Source: Verrucomicrobiia bacterium (lineage in GTDB: Bacteria > Verrucomicrobiota > Verrucomicrobiia > Opitutales > Opitutaceae). From it: a stretch of 60,952 nt of DNA. Position 1 is the stretch's first letter; each line of letters starts with the position of its first letter. Position numbers and translations under genes: made by a program. The stretch spans positions 1 to 60,952 of the forward strand of contig WYBX01000142.1 in the NCBI GenBank assembly GCA_011525695.1, given 5' to 3'. Of the stretch, positions 44,865 to 54,496 are shown one piece after another. Below the pieces are notes generated by a model. The model was not told the origin of the DNA and did not search any database. It was given only the letters and a program-made list of their open reading frames with translations.

Positions 44865-45530
44865 CTAGTGCTGCGGCGATGGGCCATGATGCGCGGCATG
44901 GGCCGCGTAGGCCGCAGTGTCCGCGAGCATCGCTTCAATGGTCGCAACCAGCGGTTCGCGGCGGACGAGCCCGGAAAACACGGCCTTGTCACCGATCGGA
45001 TCCGACACGACGAAGGCGGGCCGCTGGTTGATCTGATGCGCAAAGAACTCGCGGGTGCTCGCCACGATCCGGGCTTCGACCGCTGGCGACTCGGCGGCGG
45101 TGCGCAGCCGGCGGGCGTCGAGTTTGCGGCCGGCCGCCTTCACCGCCACGGCCACCGCGGTCCGGAGGTCACCGACTTTCCGGCCTTCGCGCAAGGCGGC
45201 GTGGGCCAGCGCCAGCCGGATTTTATCGCCTTCGAAACCGAGGCCACGGGCCGCCTCGGCGACGCGGCCGGCCGCCTCGTAATGACCGTTTCGTGACGGC
45301 TCGACCCACGCGGAGTTGAGCATCTCCGGACAATGCATGACAGTGCCACCGCTCCGCCGGTAGAACCAGTCGCACTGGCTGCGGGAGGCGGGAAAGTCCT
45401 CCGGGTTCATCCGGGCGAGTTTCCACTCGAATTCCACGCGGCCGGCATAGGCCTGCTTCAGGGCGGCCCAGACCGGCTCGACGTAGGTGCACCAGGACGA
45501 GAAGATTTCGAGGTAGTAGGTGACTTTCAC
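44865..45530 (-). CDS. DsbA-family thioredoxin-like protein with one active-site Cys
   Basis: A 221-residue protein of the DsbA/2-hydroxychromene-2-carboxylate isomerase fold. It begins MKVTYYLEIFSSWCTYVEPV; the SSWCTY motif has a single Cys where DsbA has CxxC, typical of the isomerase and FrnE-like branch. The C-terminal part with VGDLRTAVAVAVKAAG and PAFVVSD is the usual thioredoxin finish. No signal peptide, so it is cytosolic. The substrate is unknown. Confidence 0.75.
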   Translation of the reverse strand: MKVTYYLEIFSSWCTYVEPVWAALKQAYAGRVEFEWKLARMNPEDFPASRSQCDWFYRRSGGTVMHCPEMLNSAWVEPSRNGHYEAAGRVAEAARGLGFEGDKIRLALAHAALREGRKVGDLRTAVAVAVKAAGRKLDARRLRTAAESPAVEARIVASTREFFAHQINQRPAFVVSDPIGDKAVFSGLVRREPLVATIEAMLADTAAYAAHAAHHGPSPQH

Positions 45531-45800
45531 GCCGGCAGCGGAGCGGCGGACGGGTGGTGCGTCAACCCCGGTGAGATGCTCGATCAGCGATCAATTGAAT
45601 TGAGGGCCGCCGCCTCTCGACAAGATCGAGGCCTCGTTGGTGAGACCACGGTTGGCCGTGAGATTTCTGAACCGGCTCGACGGCGGGCCGTATTCGAACG
45701 AAACGTGCGGAGCCGATCTCGAACGGTCGGTGCGGCATGGCGCGAGCGCCAGCCCTGCGAGGGGCTTCAGAATGCCCCTCGTTCCGAGACTCGACTCGAC
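45531..45800. other. Intergenic region with a strong hairpin
   Basis: 270 bp with no plausible gene. The perfect 8-bp hairpin CGAGGGGC-N8-GCCCCTCG (45758-45781) lies 20 bp downstream of the AsmA-like stop (minus strand); no T-run follows. It may end that transcript by a rho-linked mechanism. Confidence 0.5.
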
Positions 45801-46562
45801 TCAAGGCTTCGACGCGGGGGCGGGCTCCTTTTTCTTCCCGCCGCCAAAGACGCCCTTGATCGCCTCGCCGATCTGCCGGGCGCTCTCGAGGGTGGCGGCG
45901 CCGCTCGTTCCCCCGACGGTCGACATCGCCTGGGTGGTCGCGGCCACCACGCTCGTGGTGATGCTGCGCATCACGGCGGCGGCAACCTGCGCCGGCGTCA
46001 CGCCTCCCTCGGCCACACCGATGTCAGTCAGGCTGACCGGCGGCATCGGCAGCGACATTGCCGTGGCGCCGAGGCCGAGCGCGACGGTGCCCTCCCGGAT
46101 TTCCAGCTTCCGGACGATCAGCTTGGTGGGTTCGCCGGAGGGCTCCCGGGGCGTCTGGCCGCTGCCCAGGGTTTTTTCGATGTTCTTGAGCAGGTCGCCG
46201 ATGTTGGAGGCGACGAACTTCGTTTCATAAAGAAACTTGGGCTGCTCCACGATGATCTCATTGACGACGATGGTATCGCCGAGGAGCGATTTCGGTTCGA
46301 CGTCGACATGCACGCGACCGAGGGAAAGGGCGTTGTTCTCGCTCCAGCCCTCGGGGTTGCCGACGGTGAGCCCGGTGAGCGTGCCCTCGCCGGAGACGGG
46401 CGAAATCGTTGCTCCGTCGAGGTGGACCTTCGTCTGGGTGATGCCGGGGCCGAACTTGTTGACGCCGGCCTTCGCCATCGATCCGAGGAAGAAGTGTCCG
46501 CCGAAATACACGGCGAGGGCGAGGATGACGATTGCCGCCAGGGTGCTGAGGAGGAATTTCAT
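45801..46562 (-). CDS. AsmA-like membrane-anchored protein
   Basis: A 253-residue protein with one N-terminal membrane helix (FLLSTLAAIVILALAVYFGG) and a periplasmic beta-rich domain. Segments VHLDGATISPVSGEGTLTGL then TVGNPEGWSENNALSLGRVH, VDVEPKSLLGDTIVVNEI and FLYETKFVASNIGDLLKNI fit the AsmA/DUF748-type repetitive groove, which links to outer-membrane lipid transport. It ends in a basic, Pro/Ala-rich tail. The start at 46562 is chosen because the membrane helix begins there. It has no neighbours of the same function. Confidence 0.65.
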   Translation of the reverse strand: MKFLLSTLAAIVILALAVYFGGHFFLGSMAKAGVNKFGPGITQTKVHLDGATISPVSGEGTLTGLTVGNPEGWSENNALSLGRVHVDVEPKSLLGDTIVVNEIIVEQPKFLYETKFVASNIGDLLKNIEKTLGSGQTPREPSGEPTKLIVRKLEIREGTVALGLGATAMSLPMPPVSLTDIGVAEGGVTPAQVAAAVMRSITTSVVAATTQAMSTVGGTSGAATLESARQIGEAIKGVFGGGKKKEPAPASKP

Positions 46563-46602
46563 GGGGAAGTCGAGCTGACGGACCGCAAAGCCGTGGGATG
46601 GT

Positions 46603-46977
46603 TCAGGATTTCGCCGGATCGTGGATGCGATGGAGGATGAGATGGTTGCCATCGGGATCCAGGAAGCGGGCGAAGCGGCAGACACCCGAATCGAACGGCT
46701 CGAGGGCAAACTTGACTCCGGACGCCTTCAATGCGGCGACCGTGGCTTCGAAATCCGGCGTCTCGAGGGCCGCCGCTCCGGCCTGGGCTCCGGGCTGGGC
46801 GCCCTGCATCGTACTGGTGAGGGCGAGGGTGTTCGAGCCGATGTCGAACTCGATCCACTGATTCTCCCAGTTGGCCGTCTCAGCCAGCCCGAGCACGTCC
46901 CGGTAGAAGGCGCGGGCACGGGTCATGTCGGTGACCGGATACACAACGAAGGGAATGCCGGTGAAGTGGGGTTTCAT
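46603..46977 (-). CDS. VOC/glyoxalase-family protein
   Basis: A 124-residue single VOC domain. It opens PHFTGIPFVVYPVTDMTRAR then AFYRDVLGL, and ends ARFLDPDGNHLILHRIHDP; metal ligands are possibly H or E in WIEFDI and L-I-L-H. Such proteins may be dioxygenases, lyases or bleomycin/fosfomycin-resistance-like binding proteins; the reaction cannot be told. It sits 40 bp upstream of the AsmA-like gene on the same strand and divergent from the ADOP permease. Confidence 0.78.
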   Translation of the reverse strand: MKPHFTGIPFVVYPVTDMTRARAFYRDVLGLAETANWENQWIEFDIGSNTLALTSTMQGAQPGAQAGAAALETPDFEATVAALKASGVKFALEPFDSGVCRFARFLDPDGNHLILHRIHDPAKS

Positions 46978-47059
46978 CGCGGCAGCATGACGGGTAATCC
47001 GGTGCCGGGCGAGGAGCGAAATAGTTGAAACTTTCACGATCGCCCCGGGTTTTCCCGGC

Positions 47060-49507
47060 ATGTCCCAACTCCTGTCCGAGGTTCGGTTCGCGCTCCGCAC
47101 GCTCGCGCGGGACCGAGGGTTCAGCCTGACGGTGCTTGCCACGTTCGCGCTGGGCGTGGCGGCCAATGTCGCGATTTTCGCCGTGGTTCACGCGGTCCTG
47201 CTGCGGCCATTGCCCTTTTCCGAGCCCGACCGGCTGGTCGTGATGTTCAATTCCTATCCGCGCGCCGGGGTCCCGCGCGCGGGCAATTCCATCCCGCATT
47301 ACCTCGAGCGCAGCGAACACCTGGGATCACTTCAAGGGCTGGCGGCGCTGCGGGGACGCGACGCCATCGTCGGCGAGGCGGGAAGGACGCAGCGGGTGGA
47401 AGCATTGCGGGTCACCCCGAATTTCTTCGAAGTCCTCGGGGTCGGGGCTCAGCTCGGCCGCACCTTCCGGCCGGAGGAAGGGGAGGAGGGCCGGGATCAG
47501 GTTGCGCTGCTCAGTCATGGTTTCTGGCAACAGCATCTGGGCGGGGATCCGGCGGTGGTTGGCCGCACCTTGCGAGTGGATGGGGTTTCGCTGGAAGTCG
47601 TCGGTGTGATGCCGCCGGGCTTTCGCTTTGATCCGGAACCGGAGACCCGGTTGTGGACTCCCCTGGCTTTCCGGGCGGAGGATCGCCAGCCGGACCGCCG
47701 GCACAGCAATAACCTCAATGTCATCGGCCGGCTGGCGCCGGGTGCGACGGTGGCGCGGCTGCAGGAGGAGGTGGATGCGTTCAACCTCGAGATGCTGGAG
47801 GGCGATCCCTATCGGCAGCCGGTGGTCGATGCGGGGTTTCGGACCGAGGTGGCGACACTACCGGACGACTTGACCCGACACGCGCGCAGCGCGCTCTGGC
47901 TGCTCCAGGCCGGGGCGCTGTTCGTATTGCTGATTGGCGGCGTGAATCTCGCGAATCTGATGCTCGTGCGTGGGAATGTCCGGGCCCGGGAGGTGGCAAT
48001 CCGGCGGGTTCTCGGGGCGGGCAGGCTGCGGGTGGCGCGGCAGTTATTGATTGAAAACACGGTGCTGGCGCTGGGGGGAGCGATGGCCGGTCTCGCCCTC
48101 GGGGCGGCGCTATTGCCAATGCTCGACAAGCTGGGGCTGGCGGAACTGCCGCGGGGCGGAGATGCCCGGGTGGACTGGGTGGTCGCGGCGGCGGCGATCG
48201 GCATTGCGCTGGTGACGGGGTGGGTGCTGGCGTTGCCGCCATTGGCGCACCATCTGGGCGAACGGCTCGGGGCGGCGCTGAGTGTCGAATCGCGTGGCGG
48301 CACGACCAACCGGCGGCAGGGACGCTTGCGGGAGGCGTTGATGGTGGCGCAGGTCGCCCTGGCATTTGTCCTGCTATCCGGGGCGGGTTTGCTCACCTTC
48401 AGTTTTTCCCGGATCCTGCAGATCGATCCAGGGTTCCGGCCGGAGCGATTGCTGACGGCACAACTCAACCTGCCGCGGCCGCGCTATGCCAAGTATGACG
48501 ACCGGCGGGCGTACGTGCAGCGGCTGCTGGCTGAAGTGGGCCAGCTGCCGGGCGTGATGGGCGTCGCCGTGAGCAGCGCGGCACCATTTGCCGGCGACTC
48601 GGACTCGAACGTGATGATGCCGGAGGGCTACGAGCCCGCGGCGGGCGAGTCGGTGCAGGCGCCATACACGATCTCGGTGGCGGGAGACTTCTTTTCGACG
48701 TTCGGTGTGCCGCTGCGCGACGGCCGGCTGCTGACGGCCGCGGATGGCGATGCGGAGCCACTGATTGCAGTGATTGATGAACGGTATGCCCGGAGGTACT
48801 GGCCGAACTCGAGCCCGGTCGGGCGGCGGATTGTCGAAGGCACGGGGAAGGAGCCGGACAGCAAGGTGTATTCGATCGTCGGAGTCGTGGGTTCGGTGAA
48901 GCAGTCGGATCTGGCGGAGCCGGTGAATGTCGGGGCCATTTATTTGCCGTACCGGCTGCAGCCGACGCCGGGCATGGTGCTGACGGTGAGAACCGACCTG
49001 TTGCCGGCCGCGCTGGCACCCGCCCTCCAGGCGGCGGCGCTGCAAGTTGATCCCGAGGTGCCGCTGTTCGATGTGAAGACGATGAACGAGCGGGTGGCAA
49101 CCAGCCTCGGGGCCCGGCGCACGCCGATGGTGCTCGCGGCTGCCTTCGCCGGGGGAGCGCTGCTGCTTTCGGTCGTGGGGATTTATGGTGTGCTGGCTTA
49201 CACGGTGAGCCAGCGTCGACGGGAAATTGGCATCCGGCTGGCCCTGGGAGCCAGCCCTGCCCAGGTGCATGGCATGTTCCTGAGGCTGGGCGGCCGGCTG
49301 TTGCTGCTCGGGCTGGTCCTGGGGGTGCCGCTGGCCTTGTGGATGGGCGGGTCCCTGCGCGGGCAGCTCGTTGGAATGGAGCCGACCAACCCGATGGTCC
49401 TCGGATTCGCGGCGGGTTGCGTGGGAATCGCCGCGCTGCTGGCCTCGGTGCTGCCCGCGCGGCGGGCGGCGGCGACGCCAGCGGTGGAGGCGATGCGGGC
49501 GGACTGA
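47060..49507 (+). CDS. ADOP-type duplicated ABC permease (MacB/FtsX-like)
   Basis: An 815-residue membrane protein with two MacB_PCD-FtsX units. Unit 1: SQLLSEVRFALRTLARDRGF and FSLTVLATFALGVAANVAIF, then a periplasmic region (47100-47900) and helices near GGVNLANLMLVRGNVRAREV. Unit 2 repeats it (LMVAQVALAFVLLSGAGLLT, GVLAYTVSQRRREIGIRLAL). This orphan permease family, abundant in Acidobacteria and Verrucomicrobia, has no adjacent ATPase gene here, as is common. It may export peptides or act in MacB-like efflux; no function is proven. Confidence 0.88.
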   Translation: MSQLLSEVRFALRTLARDRGFSLTVLATFALGVAANVAIFAVVHAVLLRPLPFSEPDRLVVMFNSYPRAGVPRAGNSIPHYLERSEHLGSLQGLAALRGRDAIVGEAGRTQRVEALRVTPNFFEVLGVGAQLGRTFRPEEGEEGRDQVALLSHGFWQQHLGGDPAVVGRTLRVDGVSLEVVGVMPPGFRFDPEPETRLWTPLAFRAEDRQPDRRHSNNLNVIGRLAPGATVARLQEEVDAFNLEMLEGDPYRQPVVDAGFRTEVATLPDDLTRHARSALWLLQAGALFVLLIGGVNLANLMLVRGNVRAREVAIRRVLGAGRLRVARQLLIENTVLALGGAMAGLALGAALLPMLDKLGLAELPRGGDARVDWVVAAAAIGIALVTGWVLALPPLAHHLGERLGAALSVESRGGTTNRRQGRLREALMVAQVALAFVLLSGAGLLTFSFSRILQIDPGFRPERLLTAQLNLPRPRYAKYDDRRAYVQRLLAEVGQLPGVMGVAVSSAAPFAGDSDSNVMMPEGYEPAAGESVQAPYTISVAGDFFSTFGVPLRDGRLLTAADGDAEPLIAVIDERYARRYWPNSSPVGRRIVEGTGKEPDSKVYSIVGVVGSVKQSDLAEPVNVGAIYLPYRLQPTPGMVLTVRTDLLPAALAPALQAAALQVDPEVPLFDVKTMNERVATSLGARRTPMVLAAAFAGGALLLSVVGIYGVLAYTVSQRRREIGIRLALGASPAQVHGMFLRLGGRLLLLGLVLGVPLALWMGGSLRGQLVGMEPTNPMVLGFAAGCVGIAALLASVLPARRAAATPAVEAMRAD

Positions 49508-49583
49508 GCAGGTTTTGCATTGTCTTTTCCAGCGGACATTCCTCGAAGTCTGTGCCCGCGTTTTTCGCGCGGAATCACCTCGC

Positions 49584-50975
49584 ATGACCCCTGTCCTCGA
49601 GAACGGACCCGGCCGGACCTCGCGCAACTCCCTTTATCTGCAGGTTCTCGCCGGAATCGTGATTGGCATCGCACTCGGCTATTTCGAGCCGGATTTGGGC
49701 GAGAAGATGAAGCCGTTCGGGGATGCGTTCATCAAGCTGATGCGAATGCTGATCGGCCCGATCATCTTCACGACGGTCGTGGTGGGATTCGCCGGGATGG
49801 GCGACCTGAAGAAAATTGGCCGGGTCGGGGTCAAGGCGCTCCTCTATTTCGAGGTCGTGACCACCGCCGCGCTGATAATCGGGCTGTTCGTGGCGAACAC
49901 GTTCACGCCCGGAGCCGGAATCCACGCCGACGTGGCGACACTCGACGCCGCGGCGGTGTCCGCCTACACCAGTGCGGCCGAGCAGCTCAGCACCGTCGAT
50001 TTTCTGCTGAACATAATCCCGGATACGTTCGTGGGGGCGTTCGCCCGCGGCGAAATCCTTCAGGTGCTGCTCCTCGCCCTGCTGTTCGGGCTCGCGCTCA
50101 GCGGCCTCGGGGAGCACGCGCGACCGATCACGAATCTGCTCAACGACGCGGCGCGGGTGTTCTTCGGGATTGTCACCATCATCACGCGGCTGGCGCCGAT
50201 CGCGGCCTTCGGCGCGATGGCGTTCACGATTGGCAAGTACGGCATCGGCACGCTCGTCCAGCTCGCCTCGCTGATGGCCTGCGTCTACCTCACCTGCGCC
50301 CTGTTCATCGGGTTTGTGCTGGGGGGGATTGCGCGGTTCGGCGGCTTCAGCCTGTGGAAGCTGATCCGGTATCTGCGCGACGAAATCCTGATCGTCCTCG
50401 GCACCTCGTCGTCCGAATCGGCGCTCCCGCTGCTGATGCAAAAGCTGGAGCGGATCGGCTGCTCGCGCCCGGTGGTCGGGGTGGTGGTGCCATCCGGTTA
50501 TTCGTTCAACCTCGACGGCACCTGCATCTATCTGACGATGGCCGCGCTGTTCATCGCGCAGGCGACGGACACGCCGCTTTCGCTGGCCAGGCAAATTGGC
50601 CTGCTCGTGGTCCTGTTGATCACCTCAAAGGGCGCCGCGGGCGTCACCGGAAGCGGGTTCATCACGCTGGCGGCCACGCTTGCCAGCACTGGAACCGTGC
50701 CGGTGGCAGGAATGGCGCTGGTCCTGGGGGTGGATCGGTTCATGTCGGAGGCGCGCGCCATCACGAACTTCATTGGCAATGCGGTCGCCACGCTCATCGT
50801 CGCTCGCTGGGATCGCGAATTCGACGCCACGCAGGCGGGGGAAATTCTCGCCACCGGGACGGCGGGTCGGAATCGACCGGCCGCGGTCACCCCGACCGGC
50901 GCATCCGGGCCGGGTGCCGGCCAGGAATCCGGGCCGAAGGCCGACCTGCCCTCGACGGTGACCACCGGCACCTGA
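49584..50975 (+). CDS. Dicarboxylate/amino acid:cation symporter (DctA/GltP family)
   Basis: A 463-residue transporter with eight helices and two hairpins. Conserved segments: YLQVLAGIVIGIALGYFEPD, MLIGPIIFTTVVVGFAGMGD, TSSSESALPLLMQKLERIGC (SSSE hairpin 1 motif), PSGYSFNLDGTCIYLTMAAL (NLDGT motif) and SKGAAGVTGSGFITLAATLA (hairpin 2). These bind Na+ and the carboxylate substrate. Substrate is succinate/fumarate/malate or glutamate/aspartate. The C-terminal 40 residues are Gly/Pro/Thr-rich and absent from most relatives. It follows the ADOP gene by 76 bp. Confidence 0.93.
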   Translation: MTPVLENGPGRTSRNSLYLQVLAGIVIGIALGYFEPDLGEKMKPFGDAFIKLMRMLIGPIIFTTVVVGFAGMGDLKKIGRVGVKALLYFEVVTTAALIIGLFVANTFTPGAGIHADVATLDAAAVSAYTSAAEQLSTVDFLLNIIPDTFVGAFARGEILQVLLLALLFGLALSGLGEHARPITNLLNDAARVFFGIVTIITRLAPIAAFGAMAFTIGKYGIGTLVQLASLMACVYLTCALFIGFVLGGIARFGGFSLWKLIRYLRDEILIVLGTSSSESALPLLMQKLERIGCSRPVVGVVVPSGYSFNLDGTCIYLTMAALFIAQATDTPLSLARQIGLLVVLLITSKGAAGVTGSGFITLAATLASTGTVPVAGMALVLGVDRFMSEARAITNFIGNAVATLIVARWDREFDATQAGEILATGTAGRNRPAAVTPTGASGPGAGQESGPKADLPSTVTTGT

Positions 50976-51025
50976 CTTCCCCCAGTCCGGATCGGCGAAC
51001 CATCGCCCCCCGGGCGCCGTCGGCC

Positions 51026-51063
51026 GTGCGATTCCCTGTCGCAGCTGCGACCAGGAATCGCAC
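51026..51063. repeat. 38-bp near-perfect palindrome with GTCGCAGCTGCGAC core
   Basis: Outer arms GTGCGATTCC and GGAATCGCAC and inner GTCGCAG/CTGCGAC pair fully; only the two bases between them on each side do not. It lies 50 bp after the symporter stop, in the 277-bp gap before the topoisomerase gene. No T-run follows. Confidence 0.75.
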
Positions 51064-51252
51064 AGGGCGTCGGCCGAGTCGGCAGCCGTCGGGTCGCAGC
51101 CCGCATCGGGCGCGCTGACGCCGGAGAGGCTCTGACCCGAACACGCCGGCCGGCGATGGAAATGGGATTTCGCTTGTCAGATCCCGGGAGCGCCACTCCT
51201 TCAGGATCTGGTTCACGCATATCACGGACTCCCTCCGACCAATCTTTCTCCC

Positions 51253-53094
51253 ATGGCTCAAGCCTACACCGAAGCGAGCATCAAGACCCTCTCCTCGACC
51301 GAGCACATCCGGTTGCGTCCCGGCATGTACATCGGCCGGCTCGGCAACGGCAGCCACGCCGAGGACGGTGTCTACGTGCTCCTGAAAGAGTCGATCGACA
51401 ACTCCATCGACGAGTTCACGATGGGCTACGGCCGGAAAATTGAAATCGAACTGGAGGAGCGGACGCTGCGGATCCGGGATTATGGCCGCGGGATCCCGCT
51501 CGGGAAGGTGCTGGAGTGCGTTTCCGTGATCAACACTGGCGCGAAGTACGACAGTGAGACCTTCAAGAAGGCGGTGGGGCTGAACGGCGTCGGCCAAAAG
51601 GCGGTCAACGCGCTTTCACTCACGTACAAGGCGCAGGCGTTTCGCGACGGGCAGACGAAGGTCGTGGAGTTTGCGCAGGGCAAGCTCAGGAAGGATTACA
51701 AGATCGCGAAAACCGGCGAGCGCAACGGGACGCTGATCGAGTTCACGCCCGACGAGCAGCTCTTCGGCAAGGATTTTCGGTTCAGGCCGGAGTTCATCGA
51801 GGACATGCTGTGGAAGTATGCCTTCCTGAACCGTGGACTGACGCTGACCTTCAATGGCAAACCGTTCAAATCGGAGCACGGGCTGAAGGACCTCCTGGCG
51901 AAGGAGCTCAGCGGCGAGCCGCTCTATCCCATCATCCATCTCGAGGCCGAGGACATCGAAGTGGCCTTCACCCACGGCAATCATTACGGCGAGGAATACT
52001 GGTCGTTCGTGAACGGGCAGCACACGACGATGGGTGGCACGCACCTGGCGGCATTTCGCGAATCGCTGGTCGAGACGGTGCGGAACTTCTTCAAGCGCGA
52101 CTACGAGGCGGCCGATGTCCGGCAGTCGATCGACGCGGCGGTGGTCGTCCGGGTGCAGGAGCCCGTCTTCGAGTCACAGACAAAGACGAAACTCGGTTCG
52201 AACGACATGTCGCCGGGCGGCCCGACCATCCGGGAATTCGTGGGCAAGTTCATGCAGCAGTCGCTCGACGTCTATCTGCACAAGAACCGGGAGACAGCGG
52301 AGGCGATCAAGCGGAAGATCGAGGAGAGCGAACGCGAACGGAAGGAGCTGGCGGGGATCCGCAATCTCGCCCGCGAGCGGGCGAAGAAGGCCTCGCTGCA
52401 CAATCGGAAGCTGCGCGACTGCCGGATCCATCTCGGCGATCGCAGCGAGCGCAACGAGGAAAGCACGTTGTTCATCGTCGAGGGCGACTCGGCGGCGGGT
52501 TCGCTGACGGCGACCCGGGACGTGCAGACCCAAGCGGTGTTTGCGCTGAAGGGGAAGCCGCTGAACACCTACGGGCTCTCGAAGAAGGTGATCTACGAGA
52601 ACGAGGAATTCCACCTCCTGCAGTCGGCGCTCAACATCGAGGACGGGTTTGATGGGCTCCGGTACAACAAGATTGTCATCGCCACGGATGCGGACGTCGA
52701 TGGCATGCACATCCGGCTGCTGCTGATTTCGTTCTTCCTGCAGTTCTTTCCCGACCTCATCCGCAGCGGGCATCTGTTCATCCTGGAGACGCCGCTGTTC
52801 CGGGTGCGCAACAAGCAGGCGACGATCTATTGTTATTCGGAGGAGGAGAAGGAGGCGGCGGTGCGGAAGCTCGGCAGCACGCATGAGATCACACGGTTCA
52901 AGGGGCTGGGTGAAATTTCCGCGGGTGAGTTCAAGGATTTCATCGGCGACGGGATCCGGCTGGAGCCGGTGACGCTGGCGCACCTGCATGACAGCGATGA
53001 GCTGCTGGGATTCTACATGGGCAAGAACACGCCGGATCGGCAGGATTTCATCATTGGGAACCTGCGGGTGGAGAAGGATCTGGTGGAGGCCTGA
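51253..53094 (+). CDS. Type IIA DNA topoisomerase subunit B (ParE/GyrB type)
   Basis: A 613-residue ATPase subunit. Landmarks: HIRLRPGMYIGRLGNGSH (about 18-35), KESIDNSIDEF (Mg-ATP), GLNGVGQKAVNALS (ATP loop), TOPRIM glutamate in LFIVEGDSAAGS (about 409-420) and DADVDGMHIR (about 475-484). The C-terminal TKxxRYKGLGEM-like segment reads FKGLGEISAGEFKDF. Length and lack of the extended GyrB insert favour ParE-like rather than full-length GyrB. No subunit A gene follows, so its partner is encoded elsewhere. The start ATG has no Shine-Dalgarno. Confidence 0.93.
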   Translation: MAQAYTEASIKTLSSTEHIRLRPGMYIGRLGNGSHAEDGVYVLLKESIDNSIDEFTMGYGRKIEIELEERTLRIRDYGRGIPLGKVLECVSVINTGAKYDSETFKKAVGLNGVGQKAVNALSLTYKAQAFRDGQTKVVEFAQGKLRKDYKIAKTGERNGTLIEFTPDEQLFGKDFRFRPEFIEDMLWKYAFLNRGLTLTFNGKPFKSEHGLKDLLAKELSGEPLYPIIHLEAEDIEVAFTHGNHYGEEYWSFVNGQHTTMGGTHLAAFRESLVETVRNFFKRDYEAADVRQSIDAAVVVRVQEPVFESQTKTKLGSNDMSPGGPTIREFVGKFMQQSLDVYLHKNRETAEAIKRKIEESERERKELAGIRNLARERAKKASLHNRKLRDCRIHLGDRSERNEESTLFIVEGDSAAGSLTATRDVQTQAVFALKGKPLNTYGLSKKVIYENEEFHLLQSALNIEDGFDGLRYNKIVIATDADVDGMHIRLLLISFFLQFFPDLIRSGHLFILETPLFRVRNKQATIYCYSEEEKEAAVRKLGSTHEITRFKGLGEISAGEFKDFIGDGIRLEPVTLAHLHDSDELLGFYMGKNTPDRQDFIIGNLRVEKDLVEA

Positions 53095-53232
53095 GGTGAG
53101 GCCCGGCCTGGGCAGCGCACGCGATCGGGTTTCCGAACGGGGACCGCTCCGTGAATCATTGGATGGCGCATCGCAGGGCCGTCGCTTGCCGCAGGGCCGG
53201 GACGTGATGAATTTCCCGCCGTGGACCTGGTC

Positions 53233-54474
53233 ATGAATCCTCCGCGTGATTGGTTTCTCCGGCCGATCCTCCTGCTGGTGGCGGGGCTGCTGACGGGCTG
53301 CGCCACGCTGCCGGAGGCGCGGGTGTCGCTGGCCGGGTTGCCGCCGGAGCAGGTCGCAAGGGCTGAACGCAATCTGGAGGTGTTCCATGCGGTCTGGGAT
53401 CTCGTGAATCGGCGGCATTTTGATCCCGAGAACCAGGGGGTCGACTGGGAGCAGGCGGCTGCGGTCCATGGCCCGCGGGCGGCACGGGCGCCGGACACGG
53501 CTTCGCTTTATGCGACATTGAACGCGATGCTGGAGCCGTTGGGCGACAGCCACACGATTGCGCTCACGCCGACGCAAGCGGAGGAAAGGCATACGCGGCA
53601 GCGCACGCGAACCGGATTCAACATGCTGCGGATCGAGGACAGGTGGGTCGTCGTCGAGGTGCTTCCGGGCACGCCCGCCGCAGAAGCGGGCGTCAAGCCG
53701 GGGTGGATTGTGGTGGCGCGCAACGGGATTCCGCTTGGCGAACGGATCGAAATCCGGCCGGAGGAAGGCGAGGCGGCGCAGTGGGAGTTCCTGGACGAGC
53801 AAGACCGCCGGGTGACCCTTGCACCGCGTGCCACGCGGCTGTCGACGGCTGCACGGCAGGTGCAGCGGGAACTCGAAGGCGGATTCGTGTACCTGCGGTT
53901 CGACGAGTTTGCCGGTACGGATCGGCGCTGGCTGGGACGGCAGCTCAAGGCGCATCGGGATGCACCGGGCGTCGTGATCGATCTGCGGCGCAATCCCGGT
54001 GGCGACACGTTTTCGCTCGGGGCGGCGGTGGGCGAGTTCTTCCCGACAACGGTCGACTGCGGGACGTTTGTGACGCGCGGCGGGTCGCGTCGGGTGAAGC
54101 ACTCCTGGCAGCTCGGATCGGCGCGGTACGGCGGGAAGGTGGTGATCCTGATCGATGCAGCGACGGCCAGCGCGGCGGAAATCTTCACCGCGGTCCTGCA
54201 GGACCATGGTCGGGCCACGGCGGTGGGCCGGCGGACTGCCGGGGCCGTCTTGGCGAGCTGGTTTTACGGGCTGCCGGACGGCGGCGAGTTGCAGCTCAGC
54301 CGGCTCGATTACATTGCGCCGAGAGGACGCCGGATCGAAGGCGTGGGGGTCGAGCCGGATATCACAGTGCCGCGCACGCTCGCCGACGTCCGTGCCGGCC
54401 GGGATCCGGATTTGGAGATGGCAATCCGTGTCCTCCGTGGCGAGGTGAGTCCGCCGGATCGATCCGGCGATTGA
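53233..54474 (+). CDS. S41-family serine protease-like lipoprotein
   Basis: A 413-residue lipoprotein (lipobox LLTGC, C23) with a PDZ-like region (VVEVLPGTPAAEAGVKPGWI) and an S41 core: GVVIDLRRNPGGDTFSLGAA then VILIDAATASAAEIFTAVLQ. The catalytic Ser is in TASAAEIF. The Lys of CtpA-type enzymes, expected after VGRRTAGAV, is replaced by Ala, so this is the S41B/tricorn-like branch, or inactive. It would cleave periplasmic proteins; the target is unknown. An upstream GTG at 53221 is possible. It follows the topoisomerase gene by 138 bp. Confidence 0.82.
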   Translation: MNPPRDWFLRPILLLVAGLLTGCATLPEARVSLAGLPPEQVARAERNLEVFHAVWDLVNRRHFDPENQGVDWEQAAAVHGPRAARAPDTASLYATLNAMLEPLGDSHTIALTPTQAEERHTRQRTRTGFNMLRIEDRWVVVEVLPGTPAAEAGVKPGWIVVARNGIPLGERIEIRPEEGEAAQWEFLDEQDRRVTLAPRATRLSTAARQVQRELEGGFVYLRFDEFAGTDRRWLGRQLKAHRDAPGVVIDLRRNPGGDTFSLGAAVGEFFPTTVDCGTFVTRGGSRRVKHSWQLGSARYGGKVVILIDAATASAAEIFTAVLQDHGRATAVGRRTAGAVLASWFYGLPDGGELQLSRLDYIAPRGRRIEGVGVEPDITVPRTLADVRAGRDPDLEMAIRVLRGEVSPPDRSGD

Positions 54475-54496
54475 AATGAAGCGGAGCTGATGGGTC

